60,147 nucleotides of DNA, taken from assembly GCA_014896235.1 (NCBI GenBank), contig JADBKU010000017.1, positions 1 to 60,147 on the forward strand, written 5' to 3'. This stretch comes from a bacterium (lineage in GTDB: Bacteria > Desulfobacterota > Binatia > Binatales > Binataceae). The translations under genes were made by a program, and so were the position numbers. Of the stretch, positions 50,277-58,291 are shown one piece after another. The notes beneath the pieces are model-generated. The model searched no databases. It was not told the origin of the DNA and saw only the letters and a program-made list of their open reading frames with translations. How positions within the stretch are numbered: position 1 is the first letter of the stretch; each line of letters begins with the position of its first letter.

Positions 50277-50759
50277 CTATCCGCCGAAACGTTGCAGCGC
50301 GGCCCGCGCCTTATCGACCGAAGCCGCGTCGGCTTGCGGACCCGAGGCCGCCGCCGCCAGACGATAATGTTCCATCGCCGCCGCGTGATCGCCCATAGTC
50401 TCGTAGATGTTCGCCAGATTAAGCTGCGCCTCGGCGCTTTGCGGACACGCGGTCACTGCGTCCTGATAGTAACCGAAGGCGGATTTGACCTCGCCCGCGG
50501 CCATTCGTTCGCCTCCTTTGCGCGTCGCCTCGCGCATCACGGCCGGATCGCATGCGCCGGGCGCGGGCGGGGCTGTGCTGTACGTATTCGCCGCGTTGCG
50601 CGTCTTGAGAGCGGCGACTTCGCGCTGGAGGTCGGCAAGTTGCGCGCGTTGTTCCGATAATTCCTGCTTGTTCGCGTCAATCTGATCCTGCATGCATCCG
50701 CCAATGCCAAATGCCGCAAGCAAAACCAGGATGGTTATAGCGCGTGCCGATCGCAGCAT
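50277..50759 (-). CDS. TPR lipoprotein
   Basis: 160 residues. Signal sequence and lipobox 'LVLLAAFGIGGC', then a coiled-coil ('KQELSEQRAQLADLQREVAA') and a tetratricopeptide-like pair ('FGYYQDAVTACPQSAEAQLN', 'IYETMGDHAAAMEHYRLAAA'). Likely an outer-membrane-anchored scaffold. The partner is unknown. Confidence 0.85.
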   Translation of the reverse strand: MLRSARAITILVLLAAFGIGGCMQDQIDANKQELSEQRAQLADLQREVAALKTRNAANTYSTAPPAPGACDPAVMREATRKGGERMAAGEVKSAFGYYQDAVTACPQSAEAQLNLANIYETMGDHAAAMEHYRLAAAASGPQADAASVDKARAALQRFGG

Positions 50760-50870
50760 CCCAATAGGATAGCCTGGCGCGCGAAAGCGAAGTCAACCGG
50801 GCGCCGTGGCGTTCCGTCCAACACCGGGCTATCTTCGCTCATCCGCAATTTCCCGGAGCATCGGCGCATC

Positions 50871-51536
50871 ATGATGAAACCGCGGCTTGTTATCAGTCTG
50901 GCGTTTGTGGCGATAATTCTAGCCATGAGCGGAAATACTCCAACGACCAGCGCGGCGACTGTCCGACCTCCGGAGGTTACGCCAGCGGAGGCTTTGCAGC
51001 GCCTGCTGGAGGGCAATTCACGATACGTTTCGGGCCATCCGGAGCATCCCAATGACCGGCCGTCGGCCGCGCCGCAGCATCCGATCGCCGTCATTCTTTC
51101 ATGTTCGGATTCGCGCGTGCCGCCCGAGATTATTTTCGACCAGGGAATTGGCGACGTTTTCGTCGTCCGGGTCGCGGGCAATACGTACGACAAGATGTTG
51201 CTTGAAACGATTGAATTCGGCGTCGAGAATCTGGGCGCCCGGCTGATTTTGGTGATGGGACACGACCAGTGTGGGGCGGTCACGGCAGCAGTCAAGGCCT
51301 ATCCCGATCCGCATGCCGGCGAGATGATTAAAAATATCTATCCGGCCGTAAAAGACGCCAAAGATGCACAAGGCGATCGAGTCTCGGCCGCAATCTCGAT
51401 CAATGCCGTGCTGGTCGCGGCGCGGCTTGCGGCGGAGCCGCAACTGTCGCATCTGGTCGCGCAGGGCAAGCTTAAGATTCTGCCCGCGCGGTACGAAATG
51501 GAGTCCGGCCGGGTGAAAATTCTCGGCGGCGAATAA
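50871..51536 (+). CDS. Secreted beta-carbonic anhydrase
   Basis: 221 residues with a signal peptide ('VISLAFVAIILAMSGN'). Zinc ligands: Cys in 'ILSCSDSRVPPE', His and Cys in 'VMGHDQCGAV'; the SDSR Asp-Arg dyad is intact. Interconverts CO2 and bicarbonate, here probably in the periplasm, less common than cytoplasmic beta-type enzymes. Divergent from the lipoprotein gene. Confidence 0.93.
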   Translation: MMKPRLVISLAFVAIILAMSGNTPTTSAATVRPPEVTPAEALQRLLEGNSRYVSGHPEHPNDRPSAAPQHPIAVILSCSDSRVPPEIIFDQGIGDVFVVRVAGNTYDKMLLETIEFGVENLGARLILVMGHDQCGAVTAAVKAYPDPHAGEMIKNIYPAVKDAKDAQGDRVSAAISINAVLVAARLAAEPQLSHLVAQGKLKILPARYEMESGRVKILGGE

Positions 51537-51584
51537 TTTCAACGTATGCCAGTGACGTGCAATTTCGGCCTGGAGTAACGCAAG

Positions 51585-52307
51585 ATGGCCACTTCGAGCA
51601 GCAAACCAGTCGCGGTCGTGACGGGAGTGGGCCCCGGTCTCGGCGCCGCCTTGGCGCGACGCTTCGCATCCGCCTATACGTTGGCGATCAACGCGCGCGG
51701 CGCCGCGTATTTGAAGGAATTGGGCGACGAATTGCGCGCGCGCGGCGCCACAGTGCTCGAGGCGCCCGCCGACCTCGGCGATCGTGCGCAAGCCGAGGCC
51801 GCCTTCGCGATGGTGCGTGAACGGCTCGGCCCTCCTGAAGTATTGCTCTACAACGCCGGAACCGGAACTTGGGGCAACATCGTCGAAATCACGCCTGAGC
51901 AATTTGAAGCGACTTGGCGCGTCAACGCCTATGGCGCGTTTCTAGCCGCCAAGGCTTTCGCTCCGGACATGATCGCGAGGGGCCGGGGCGTGATGCTGTT
52001 CACGGGCGCGACCGCCGGCGTGAAGGCCGGACCGCGCTCGGCGGCGTTCGGTCCGGCGAAATTCGCGATGCGCGGATTAGCGCAATCTTTGGCGCGCGAT
52101 CTTTCGCCAAAAGGAATCCATGTCGCCTGGATTAACGTGGACGGCGGCATCGACACACCCCGCGTTCGCGAGCGCTACCCGCAATTCAATCCCGACGACC
52201 TGCTCAAACCGGAAGCGATCGCCGAAACCTACTGGCACATCGCCCATCAGGATCGCAGCGCCTGGACGATGGAGCTGGAAGTCCGGCCGTTCAAGGAAAA
52301 ATTCTGA
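51585..52307 (+). CDS. SDR-family protein lacking the catalytic Tyr
   Basis: 240 residues. The Rossmann motif 'VTGVGPGLGAALARRFA' and 'YNAGTG' are normal, but the YxxxK site reads 'AAFGPAKFAMRGLAQSLARD', with Phe for Tyr, and the preceding Ser is replaced in 'LFTGATAGV'. This is a recurring SDR subgroup ending in 'WTMELEVRPFKEKF'. Reductase activity is doubtful; it may bind NAD(P) for another purpose. 48 bp after the carbonic anhydrase. Confidence 0.88.
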   Translation: MATSSSKPVAVVTGVGPGLGAALARRFASAYTLAINARGAAYLKELGDELRARGATVLEAPADLGDRAQAEAAFAMVRERLGPPEVLLYNAGTGTWGNIVEITPEQFEATWRVNAYGAFLAAKAFAPDMIARGRGVMLFTGATAGVKAGPRSAAFGPAKFAMRGLAQSLARDLSPKGIHVAWINVDGGIDTPRVRERYPQFNPDDLLKPEAIAETYWHIAHQDRSAWTMELEVRPFKEKF

Positions 52308-52355
52308 TTCATCGGGACGTCCCGCGGCGTCCCGCGATGTACCGCGGCGCCGCTG

Positions 52356-52886
52356 CTAGTCCCCGGGCGGCCGGACGATTACGCCCTGGATGAACGTCTT
52401 TTCACGGCCATCGACCGTCTTCGCCACCAGCGTGCAAACGTAGTTTCCAGGCGCCTGGTAGGTGTGGAAGATGTAGAGTTCGGGCGGCAGCGACGAGACC
52501 GTGCCGTCGCCGAAATTCCATGAATAGGTGAGGAAGCCAATTCCTTCCGGATCGTCCGCCAGCACGAAAAAGCCGACCTGCAACGGCGCTATTCCGTACG
52601 GCGGCGCCACCAGCATCGATCCCGTGATCCCCTGCCGTATATGCAGCTTCGGAATCGGCGGCGGCATCGACAAATCGGTTGGGGCGGAGCCGTTCACAGG
52701 CGGAATCGACGGTTCGCCGGAACCATTCATCGAGTCGTCCTGCGCGATGACCGGCGCCGCCAACGCCGCGACCAGCAGCGCCGCAACCACGCTCATCGCA
52801 AGCGCACGCGCGATCGCGCGCACGCCGCTTGCAGCTTTCCGGGGCGGATTTATCCCCCCGATCGTATGAGTCAATCTTCCGAGCAC
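52356..52886 (-). CDS. Secreted PKD-domain protein
   Basis: 176 residues from a GTG at 52886. A basic N-terminus and hydrophobic core ending 'ALAAPVIAQDD' form a signal peptide. The C-terminal ~90 residues are a PKD domain: 'YGIAPLQVGFFVLADDPEG', 'YSWNFGDGTVSS', 'HTYQAPGNYVCTLVA'. PKD domains mediate surface protein-protein or carbohydrate contacts. An internal GTG/ATG near 52823/52796 could be the real start. Confidence 0.8.
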   Translation of the reverse strand: MLGRLTHTIGGINPPRKAASGVRAIARALAMSVVAALLVAALAAPVIAQDDSMNGSGEPSIPPVNGSAPTDLSMPPPIPKLHIRQGITGSMLVAPPYGIAPLQVGFFVLADDPEGIGFLTYSWNFGDGTVSSLPPELYIFHTYQAPGNYVCTLVAKTVDGREKTFIQGVIVRPPGD

Positions 52887-53300
52887 GAGCTTTCGCCTGT
52901 TTTCGATTCTAGCGCAAAAACGCGTCCGCGCCGACCCGCCGTCGCGCTCTCTAGCCGCACCTCAGTTTAAGCTACCACAAGTTTTGCAAGCATCTGATCT
53001 AGCAGACTGCTCGCGCCTGCACCTAAGGCGCCGGCAAGGGCGCTGCCGAAGACGCCACCCGGAAGAGATGTGAGCACCCCACTTGCCGCGCCGAAGGTTC
53101 CTGGCGGACTTCTGACAACGGGACGCGGCCGCGGACGGATTGCGGCTGAGAAAAATGATGGTAAGCGGCGCCCAGTCCTCAGCCGCTAATGGAATACAAA
53201 TCGAGTAAGGCCATGCCGGCCGCCCGCCGCGGCTGCTCGCCGTCTGCAGGCGGTCGCATGCCGGTGATTGCCTGATAAATTCCAACCCGCCCCGCCTTGC
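52887..53300. other. Degenerate region with a Gly/Ala-rich coding remnant
   Basis: No complete gene. On the minus strand a frame ending with TAA at 52967 reads 'GVLTSLPGGVFGSALAGALG' and 'SSLLDQMLAKLVVA' after a Pro/Arg-rich segment, but has no start before a stop near 53190. Its glycine-zipper look resembles the tips of the Rhs genes nearby, so it may be the tail of a further lost module. Confidence 0.3.
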
Positions 53301-53470
53301 GCATACAGACTGCGTATTCATATTCATCCACGTGGATGAGTGACGTGTCCCATCATTACACGCGCGAAGGACTCCTGGCCGAGCGCGTCAGCGATGTCAG
53401 CGTCACTCGGGGTGGCGGCATAGGCGGAACCGACGCCTGAGGCCCGCCGACGGGCAGGATGGTTCGTGGC
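53301..53470. repeat. Island repeat, copy A
   Basis: One of three imperfect copies (others at ~56258-56451 and ~59951-60092), all in the same orientation. It contains the 16-bp palindrome TCATCCACGTGGATGA (53324-53339), the 'GATGAGTGACGTGTCCC' block, and a 27-bp block (53444-53470) identical to copy C. Similarity to copy B extends further left (about 53230) through a shared 'AGGCAATCA' element. A short plus-strand frame starts at ATG 53336 (34 codons, 'MSDVS...GGGIGG'). Confidence 0.75.
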
Positions 53471-53706
53471 CACGGCCGCCGCCGGCATCAGGCATGCCGT
53501 TGAGTTATGGACCGGCTTTTACGTCGGCAGCCAAGGCGCCTCGGAGTCGGCAGCAATATTGCTGCGCTTTGGTCTGCAAGCATTGACTCCATGACCAGGG
53601 CGGAAGCACGTCAAACAAACCAAGCTCTTGCTTAGGAGCAGCGCAGTACGAACGTCACCCCGACGGCCGCCGAGAATGAGGGGCATCCCTCGCTAGGGCG
53701 TTCAAG
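53471..53706. other. Noncoding gap after repeat A
   Basis: About 240 bp with no credible gene on either strand; AT/GC composition intermediate. It separates repeat A from the first candidate immunity gene. Confidence 0.4.
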
Positions 53707-53994
53707 TCAATGCCGCGTAAAGAGAGCAGTGAAAAGTCCAAGAGCCCAGAACGTGATTGCAACGTATACGAGCGAAGGCCCAATCAAACGGGCTTCCCGT
53801 TCGGTAAGAAATACCGTCTTCCCTCGGATCCGATACGGTTGAACTCTGTTGAAGTCAGGAGAAGGTCTCTCAGGTCGAGACTTCAGATAATACAAGGTCA
53901 GGAATATACGCGTAAGAACCACGATCGCGAAACCACCAACGCTCACTAGCTCAAAAGCGAGACTCCAGCTTGGATTGACCTGAGGCATGCTCAT
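53707..53994 (-). CDS. Small membrane protein, candidate Rhs immunity gene
   Basis: 95 residues with two hydrophobic helices ('FELVSVGGFAIVVLTRIFL' and 'YVAITFWALGLFTALF') around a charged loop. It starts 4 bp after the stop of the gene at 53999 and closes the module that begins with the Rhs tip at 54307. Role as immunity protein is inferred from position only. Confidence 0.6.
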   Translation of the reverse strand: MSMPQVNPSWSLAFELVSVGGFAIVVLTRIFLTLYYLKSRPERPSPDFNRVQPYRIRGKTVFLTEREARLIGPSLVYVAITFWALGLFTALFTRH

Positions 53995-53998
53995 CGAA

Positions 53999-54310
53999 TC
54001 AGAACGCCCGTGTGGGAAGGTATAGTCGCCTAAGCAGAATGTTGAGTGCGATCAGCAGAATGGACAGAGCAAGCGCCCCCTGTGACGCAAAGTAACGCTG
54101 CCAACTCGTGGCGTAGGTGACGCCCCCATGGATCGTAACTGGATAGATCGCCCCGGTAACAGGGGAAGGCGCTGAAGGACCAAAAAACGATAGGTACATC
54201 TGCACGCCCCAGACGGCAACGAACACCACTAACGCGACTAGACGCAAGACGTTCAATCCCGTGCGCATGGCGCTTTGTTCGAGCGGATCGTGCATGCGCG
54301 AGCGGCTCAC
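53999..54310 (-). CDS. Small membrane protein directly after Rhs module 1
   Basis: Up to 103 residues; a GTG at 54310 overlaps the Rhs stop by four bases (GTGA), with an ATG at 54268 as alternative. Two hydrophobic helices: 'LNVLRLVALVVFVAVWGVQM' and 'LALSILLIALNILLRRL'. Translational coupling to a polymorphic tip is the usual arrangement for an immunity gene; inference. Confidence 0.6.
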   Translation of the reverse strand: MSRSRMHDPLEQSAMRTGLNVLRLVALVVFVAVWGVQMYLSFFGPSAPSPVTGAIYPVTIHGGVTYATSWQRYFASQGALALSILLIALNILLRRLYLPTRAF

Positions 54311-55119
54311 AATCTTCCTAGCGGCACCACAACGGTTCCGGATCCGCCGACGGATCCTCCAAGGCCCAAGCCTGCGCCCGTCGTAAGGCCCAAACCGAAG
54401 ATGGGAGCCCCGTTGCTGACTGCCTTGCCCTCGAACGTGTCGACATTGAGGTCCAGCCCTAGGCCGCCTCCGAAGCTCTGGTTGAAGAAAGGTCCGCCCA
54501 GATCTGTGACGCAGGGCGCGGTGGAAAAGGAGGTGCTCAACCCTGAGTATGCGTCTGCTCCAAGACCGACACCTGCACCTCCTCCAATCGTCAGCGCGAT
54601 ATTTCCGTTCCCGTCAATTGCGAAGCCGATAGTGAAGCTTCCTCCACCCCATCCATCGCCGCCACCAAACGTCCAACCAACGGCTGCGGTCCAGAGGCCC
54701 TCTGGATCGAGCAGGTTAATGGCGTCATTTCCTACGTACGCGTAAAGATTTGCATCGCCGCCACGGAAGCCGATCGGATCCTGGCTTACGAATCTCTGGA
54801 AGGTCGGGCTGTAATAGCGAGCGCGATAGAAGTACAGACCAGTTCCGCCGTCATTCTCACGGCCGGTGAACTGATACGGATTGCCGTTGGTTCCGTTGAC
54901 CGTCGTCGCGCCGAACGGCTGATACGCGTAACTCGCGCCGACGCCGCCCGCCGAGTTGACCAGCCCCACGGTCGAGCCCAGCGCGTCGGATAGAAACGCC
55001 ATCGTCCCGCTCGAATCCGTCCGCGTGAAATACTCGCCAATCCCCAGCCCGGTTAGCAGGTTCGCCGTGACCGCAGGGCTGCTCCCGCCCGACCGCCAAG
55101 TCCTCGTGCTCAAGGCCAT
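54307..55119 (-). CDS. Rhs module 1: 5'-truncated core fragment plus C-terminal tip
   Basis: 270 codons. From about residue 13 it matches the end of an Rhs/YD core ('AVTANLLTGLGIGEYFTRTD', 'YAYQPFGATTVNGTNGNPYQ', 'RARYYSPTFQRFVSQDPIGF', 'NDAINLLDPEGLW'), then a ~130-residue Gly-rich tip ('GNIALTIGGGAGVGLGADAY'). Everything upstream of the last core repeats is missing, and the first ~10 codons come from unrelated DNA, so this is an orphan toxin-tip cassette rather than a full gene. It contains a 176-bp block identical to module 3. Confidence 0.75.
   Translation of the reverse strand: MALSTRTWRSGGSSPAVTANLLTGLGIGEYFTRTDSSGTMAFLSDALGSTVGLVNSAGGVGASYAYQPFGATTVNGTNGNPYQFTGRENDGGTGLYFYRARYYSPTFQRFVSQDPIGFRGGDANLYAYVGNDAINLLDPEGLWTAAVGWTFGGGDGWGGGSFTIGFAIDGNGNIALTIGGGAGVGLGADAYSGLSTSFSTAPCVTDLGGPFFNQSFGGGLGLDLNVDTFEGKAVSNGAPIFGLGLTTGAGLGLGGSVGGSGTVVVPLGRL
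54861..55036 (-). repeat. 176-bp block identical in Rhs modules 1 and 3 (first copy)
   Basis: I find no difference between this block and 59145-59320. It encodes the core segment from 'YFTRTD' to 'YQFTGR'. Sequence diverges sharply on both sides, as expected from recombination or gene conversion. Confidence 0.85.
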
Positions 55120-55381
55120 CGACGCCTTCGTCCGCGCCGCCGGACGCTAAGCGCATACTATCCCGCCGGCGCGGGCTCCTCAACCTTCACCTCGCGGGCC
55201 GCACCTCGATTCCCCGGCGCGCGAGCGCAGCGCCGCACGCCCGCGCCGGGGCCACGCCGACGGCACCCGCGTGCCCGCGCAGCGAACGCTAACGCTGCCT
55301 AATCAGCACGACGATCCAGCGGCGCCACGCAGCGGAGCCGCCAAGAGGTAAGATTGTGGCGAGGAGAATGACGCGCGCGGC
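55120..55381. other. Intergenic, no gene recognised
   Basis: About 260 bp of GC-rich sequence. A plus-strand frame ends at 55150 with 'LKAIDAFVRAAGR' and may be the tail of a gene cut by the Rhs rearrangement. Confidence 0.3.
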
Positions 55382-55410
55382 TCACAGCGCAGGACCGCGC
55401 CCCGATCGAT

Positions 55411-55765
55411 TTAGGGCCGCCGGGCCAGCCGCACCCGGCCCGGCTCCACGACAGTGAAGCCATCTCGCAGCCGCGCGCCCAGCTTGGCCACGGCCTCGAC
55501 CACCGCCGCCGGCTTCGCGTTGCGCGTCCGATTCGGGAACTTCACGAACACCACGCCCGCCGATGAACTTCGCCGCGCGTAGACCAGCTCGCCGAAGTCG
55601 CGGTCCTCGGTCAGCAGCACGCGTCCCTACGCCGTACGCGCGCGCGATCACCACCTCGTCGCTCGCGCCTGGCGCGCTCTCCGCGATCGCGAACACGTCG
55701 TGGCCGGCCGAGCGCAGCGCACGGATCACCGGCCCCGCGCAACTCTCGTCCGCCACGAACTCCAC
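55411..55765 (-). pseudogene. DUF5615 PIN-like toxin, frameshifted
   Basis: The N-terminal frame gives 'MEFVADESCAGPVIRALRSA', 'DVFAIAESAPGASDEVVIAR' and 'AYG'; the C-terminal half, 'RVLLTEDRDFGELVYARRS', 'GVVFVKFPNRTRNAK', sits in another frame ending at 55411. One extra base near 55622-55628 (GTAGGGACGCGTG) explains the switch. Joined, it is a normal ~117-residue DUF5615 protein with the PIN-like acidic residues (D6, E7, D in TEDRDFG). Partner of the DUF433 gene upstream. Could be a sequencing error. Confidence 0.7.
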
Positions 55766-55768
55766 GTC

Positions 55769-56017
55769 TCAGAATTTGCTCCGGTTTGCGCGATCGTCGA
55801 GCAGCACGACATCCTCGTGCGCCACGCTCGCCGCCCCGTAGGCAATCGCCGCCCGGATGTCCTCGGGCTTCAGAAGCGGATAGTCTTCCAGCAGCTCGGC
55901 CTCGGTCGCCCCCTCGGCCAGCTTGCGCAGGACCAGCTCGACCGTGATCCGCGTCCCCCGGATCACCGGCTTGCCCAGCATCACCGCCGGATTGATTTCG
56001 ATGCGCTCGGTCGTCAT
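55769..56017 (-). CDS. DUF433 antitoxin
   Basis: 82 residues: 'RIEINPAVMLGKPVIRGTRI' and 'TVELVLRKLAEGATEAELLE' form the conserved DUF433 winged-helix part, followed by 'DYPLLKPEDIRAAIAYGAAS'. DUF433 proteins pair with DUF5615 PIN-like toxins, and this one lies 3 bp before the frameshifted toxin gene. Confidence 0.9.
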   Translation of the reverse strand: MTTERIEINPAVMLGKPVIRGTRITVELVLRKLAEGATEAELLEDYPLLKPEDIRAAIAYGAASVAHEDVVLLDDRANRSKF

Positions 56018-56257
56018 TGCCGTCCCTCGCCACCCCGATCATACCGCCCGCCGTTCGCCGCCGCCAAGGCGGCTCGCCGCGCCGGATCGGGCAGTTTCCG
56101 CCCTTGCGCGGACCGGTTTCCCTTCAGCCGCTGATGCAAGCAGCCGTATACGCATGCTTACATCGTAAAATCAGGGAGCTGCAAACCGCCGCTCTAAAAT
56201 CTGCAAGCGCACTGTATACGCTGATTGCCTAGTAAAATCACGGCTCTGGCCGCCTTC

Positions 56258-56451
56258 CGTGTACCGACTGCGTATTCGTATTCATCCAAGGGGGATGAGT
56301 GACGTGTCCCCGGTTTACACGCGCGATGGCTGAAAGCCGAGCGCGTCTGCAATCCAGGCGTCACCATAGGCGGCGGCTTAGGCGGAGCCGTCACTGCAGC
56401 GCAGACGGAGCTGCGACTGAAGCACCGCCTATGAGCGTGATGGTTCGTGGC
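56258..56451. repeat. Island repeat, copy B
   Basis: Shares with copy A 'GACTGCGTATTC', 'TATTCATCCA', 'GGATGAGTGACGTGTCCC', 'TTACACGCGCGA', 'GCCGAGCGCGTC' and with both copies 'GATGGTTCGTGGC' (56439-56451). The palindrome is imperfect here (TCATCC 56282-56287 / GGATGA 56293-56298). The plus-strand frame from ATG 56295 is cut at codon 13; one base shift restores 'VTIGGGLGGAVT', parallel to GGGIGG in copy A. About 22 bp longer than A and C. Confidence 0.72.
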
Positions 56452-56568
56452 TGTGGCGGCAGCCAGTGTCAGCTATGAAGTTCAGCTGCCAGCTGCCTTC
56501 GAAGTCGGCAGCTTCGATCCACCGCATCCGCACGACTCCTACGTCTCTTAGCGGCACTGCCATCGGGT

Positions 56569-56847
56569 TCAAGTCTTCCGTCGGTTCATGATCGCACTCG
56601 TGACGAGACTAGAGAACAAGAAGAGTCCCATTGCGATCGCGAAAAATCTGCGGCGTTGATGGATCTCTGTAATTTCGAAAACATGAAGGGTCCATTGGAT
56701 CAGAACGGCAGTAAGAAGAAAAAATACCACGACCAAATGCATGTCCCACTTTCTGAACGGCTGATTAGACAGTCGGCGAGTGATCAAGAGATAGGCAAAC
56801 CAAAGCGCGGACATCACTCCTCCCAAACCGACTGCGAGCCAGGGCAT
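56569..56847 (-). CDS. Membrane protein, candidate immunity gene of Rhs module 2
   Basis: 92 residues from the ATG at 56847, 25 bp after the module-2 stop. Three hydrophobic helices: 'WLAVGLGGVMSALWFAYLLI', 'MHLVVVFFLLTAVLIQWTL', 'FFAIAMGLFLFSSLVTSAI'. AT-richer than the chromosome average, as are the other small genes here. Role inferred from position. Confidence 0.6.
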   Translation of the reverse strand: MPWLAVGLGGVMSALWFAYLLITRRLSNQPFRKWDMHLVVVFFLLTAVLIQWTLHVFEITEIHQRRRFFAIAMGLFLFSSLVTSAIMNRRKT

Positions 56848-56872
56848 CACTATAGACCCCACAGCACGACAG

Positions 56873-57745
56873 TCAGTGCGAACACCCGCAGGAAGACGAC
56901 GAACCACCACCTGCCGAAGGAAAAGCCAAATTATCGAGTTCTGCTCCAATCGGACCGCCGTAAAGACCGGGACCAGCTCCGGCCCAAGAGCCAAGGGCAG
57001 CGCCACCGACTTCAGTGGATGCGGCTCCCGCTCCCCACAACCCCAGCGCGGTGGCTCCCGCGCCGCCTAAAGCTGCACCTGCAATTTCGAAAGGTCCTAA
57101 ATCATCAAAGTTCCAACCATTACCCCAGAGCTGTCCAAGTATGTCGCCTGCAGCACCAGCCTCACCGCCAATTGTGACGATCTCGCCGAACGAGAGCATG
57201 CCTTCCGAAGGATCAAGCAGCCCGACCCCGAGCCCACCCAACGCACCCAGCCCGGCGCTTATTGCCGCGTCCCATCCGCATTGCCCTTGAAGCCTTGCTG
57301 CTTCGTACCCTTCAAGTCCACCAATAATTAGACCGATACCGCCACCTATTAACCCTCGCCCGCTTGGGTCTCGGCCGTTGACGGGATTGTCGTATACGTA
57401 TCGGTACATATTCGGGTCGCCGCCGGCGAAGCCGATCGGGTCCTGCGCGATGAATCTTTGGAAGGTGGGGCTATAGTACCGTGCGCGGTAGGAGTAGAGT
57501 CCGGCGCCGTCGTTCTCGCGGCCGGAACAACATGCTCCGCCGCGATTCCATCGTACGGCGGGCGATTTCCCCGGTGCGTTCGCGGGCTTTTGAGGCTCGC
57601 ACTCCCGATGCGAGGCGCCATTTTCGGGTCTGACCCCCTGATGCGGGTTTTGGCTTAGCCGCGAAGTCGCAGCGATGCGGTCATCGAGGTCGGTAGCTAA
57701 AGGGAGAGCTTCAAAGCTCAGCGCGGTGCAGGTTAAACCGGCCAT
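56873..57745 (-). CDS. Rhs module 2: orphan core end plus Gly-zipper tip
   Basis: The open frame is 290 codons, but only from about 57536 leftwards does it match Rhs ('GRENDGAGLYSYRARYYSPT', 'FIAQDPIGFAGGDPNMYRYV', 'NPVNGRDPSGRG'). The first ~70 codons are unrelated, and a 'GGGGTCAGACCC' palindrome lies there, so the 5' end was lost. The tip (~165 residues) is Gly/Ala-rich with 'LIGGGIGLIIGGLEGYEAA' and 'ISAGLGALGGLGVGLL', able to span membranes, and ends 'SSSSCGCSH'. Best read as a displaced toxin tip. Confidence 0.65.
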   Translation of the reverse strand: MAGLTCTALSFEALPLATDLDDRIAATSRLSQNPHQGVRPENGASHRECEPQKPANAPGKSPAVRWNRGGACCSGRENDGAGLYSYRARYYSPTFQRFIAQDPIGFAGGDPNMYRYVYDNPVNGRDPSGRGLIGGGIGLIIGGLEGYEAARLQGQCGWDAAISAGLGALGGLGVGLLDPSEGMLSFGEIVTIGGEAGAAGDILGQLWGNGWNFDDLGPFEIAGAALGGAGATALGLWGAGAASTEVGGAALGSWAGAGPGLYGGPIGAELDNLAFPSAGGGSSSSCGCSH

Positions 57746-57757
57746 ACTGTTTCTGGA

Positions 57758-58225
57758 TCACGCTGTCCCTGGCGATGGAATGGCCTGCAGATGAACGAAA
57801 AAACCTAAAATTCGCCACTTCCCATCTTTTTTAACGATATCCAACTTCATCGCGGCCGCACCGTGTGCGAATGTTGCGCGGGCTATGTAGGTGGCCGTAA
57901 TCCTTATGCCGTTACTAATGAAAAAGTTGATGTTTGCCTGCCCTTTCGACCCGAGATAGTGCGTCATGGCGCCGAGTTTATCGGTCTGTTCGAATAATGC
58001 GTCAGTGCATGCCGCGGGGCATGCTCTTGCAAAATCGGGACTGGCTTGGGCTAATAATGCTTGCTTATTCCAATCCGATACAATGTTGATAATAACTTGG
58101 TCGGCATAGCGCTTGCTTTCAGCGTCTAGTGCTCGACCCTTTACTGCGACAATCGAGATGAGGGCCAAAATACCGATAAAGAAGGCTAGCGCGATCGCTC
58201 CGACTATCGTCAAAAACCTCTTCAT
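57758..58225 (-). CDS. Membrane-anchored protein of unknown function
   Basis: 155 residues: an N-terminal anchor ('FLTIVGAIALAFFIGILALI') and a periplasmic NTF2-like-looking domain ending 'KKDGKWRILGFFVHLQAI', with a Cys pair in 'ARACPAACTDA'. It lies between Rhs modules 2 and 3, and by the pattern of the array belongs to module 3 as effector- or immunity-associated. AT-richer than the core genome. Confidence 0.65.
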   Translation of the reverse strand: MKRFLTIVGAIALAFFIGILALISIVAVKGRALDAESKRYADQVIINIVSDWNKQALLAQASPDFARACPAACTDALFEQTDKLGAMTHYLGSKGQANINFFISNGIRITATYIARATFAHGAAAMKLDIVKKDGKWRILGFFVHLQAIPSPGTA

Positions 58226-58291
58226 ACGGGTTCAAATCATTTATAAGGCAAGAGCAAACTGATTATCCAAGTTAGTCTTTCGCTGCTCCTA

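Noticed and set aside
52962..53327. 121-codon minus-strand frame near repeat A
   Set aside because: Cys/Arg/Ser-rich, no family and no ribosome binding site; a different frame in the same place looks more protein-like but lacks a start.
53330..53400. Hammerhead-like ribozyme core ('GATGAG ... CGCGAAGG') in the island repeats
   Set aside because: The CUGAUGA and GAAA boxes are not both intact and copy C lacks the pairing between CGTGT and ACACG.
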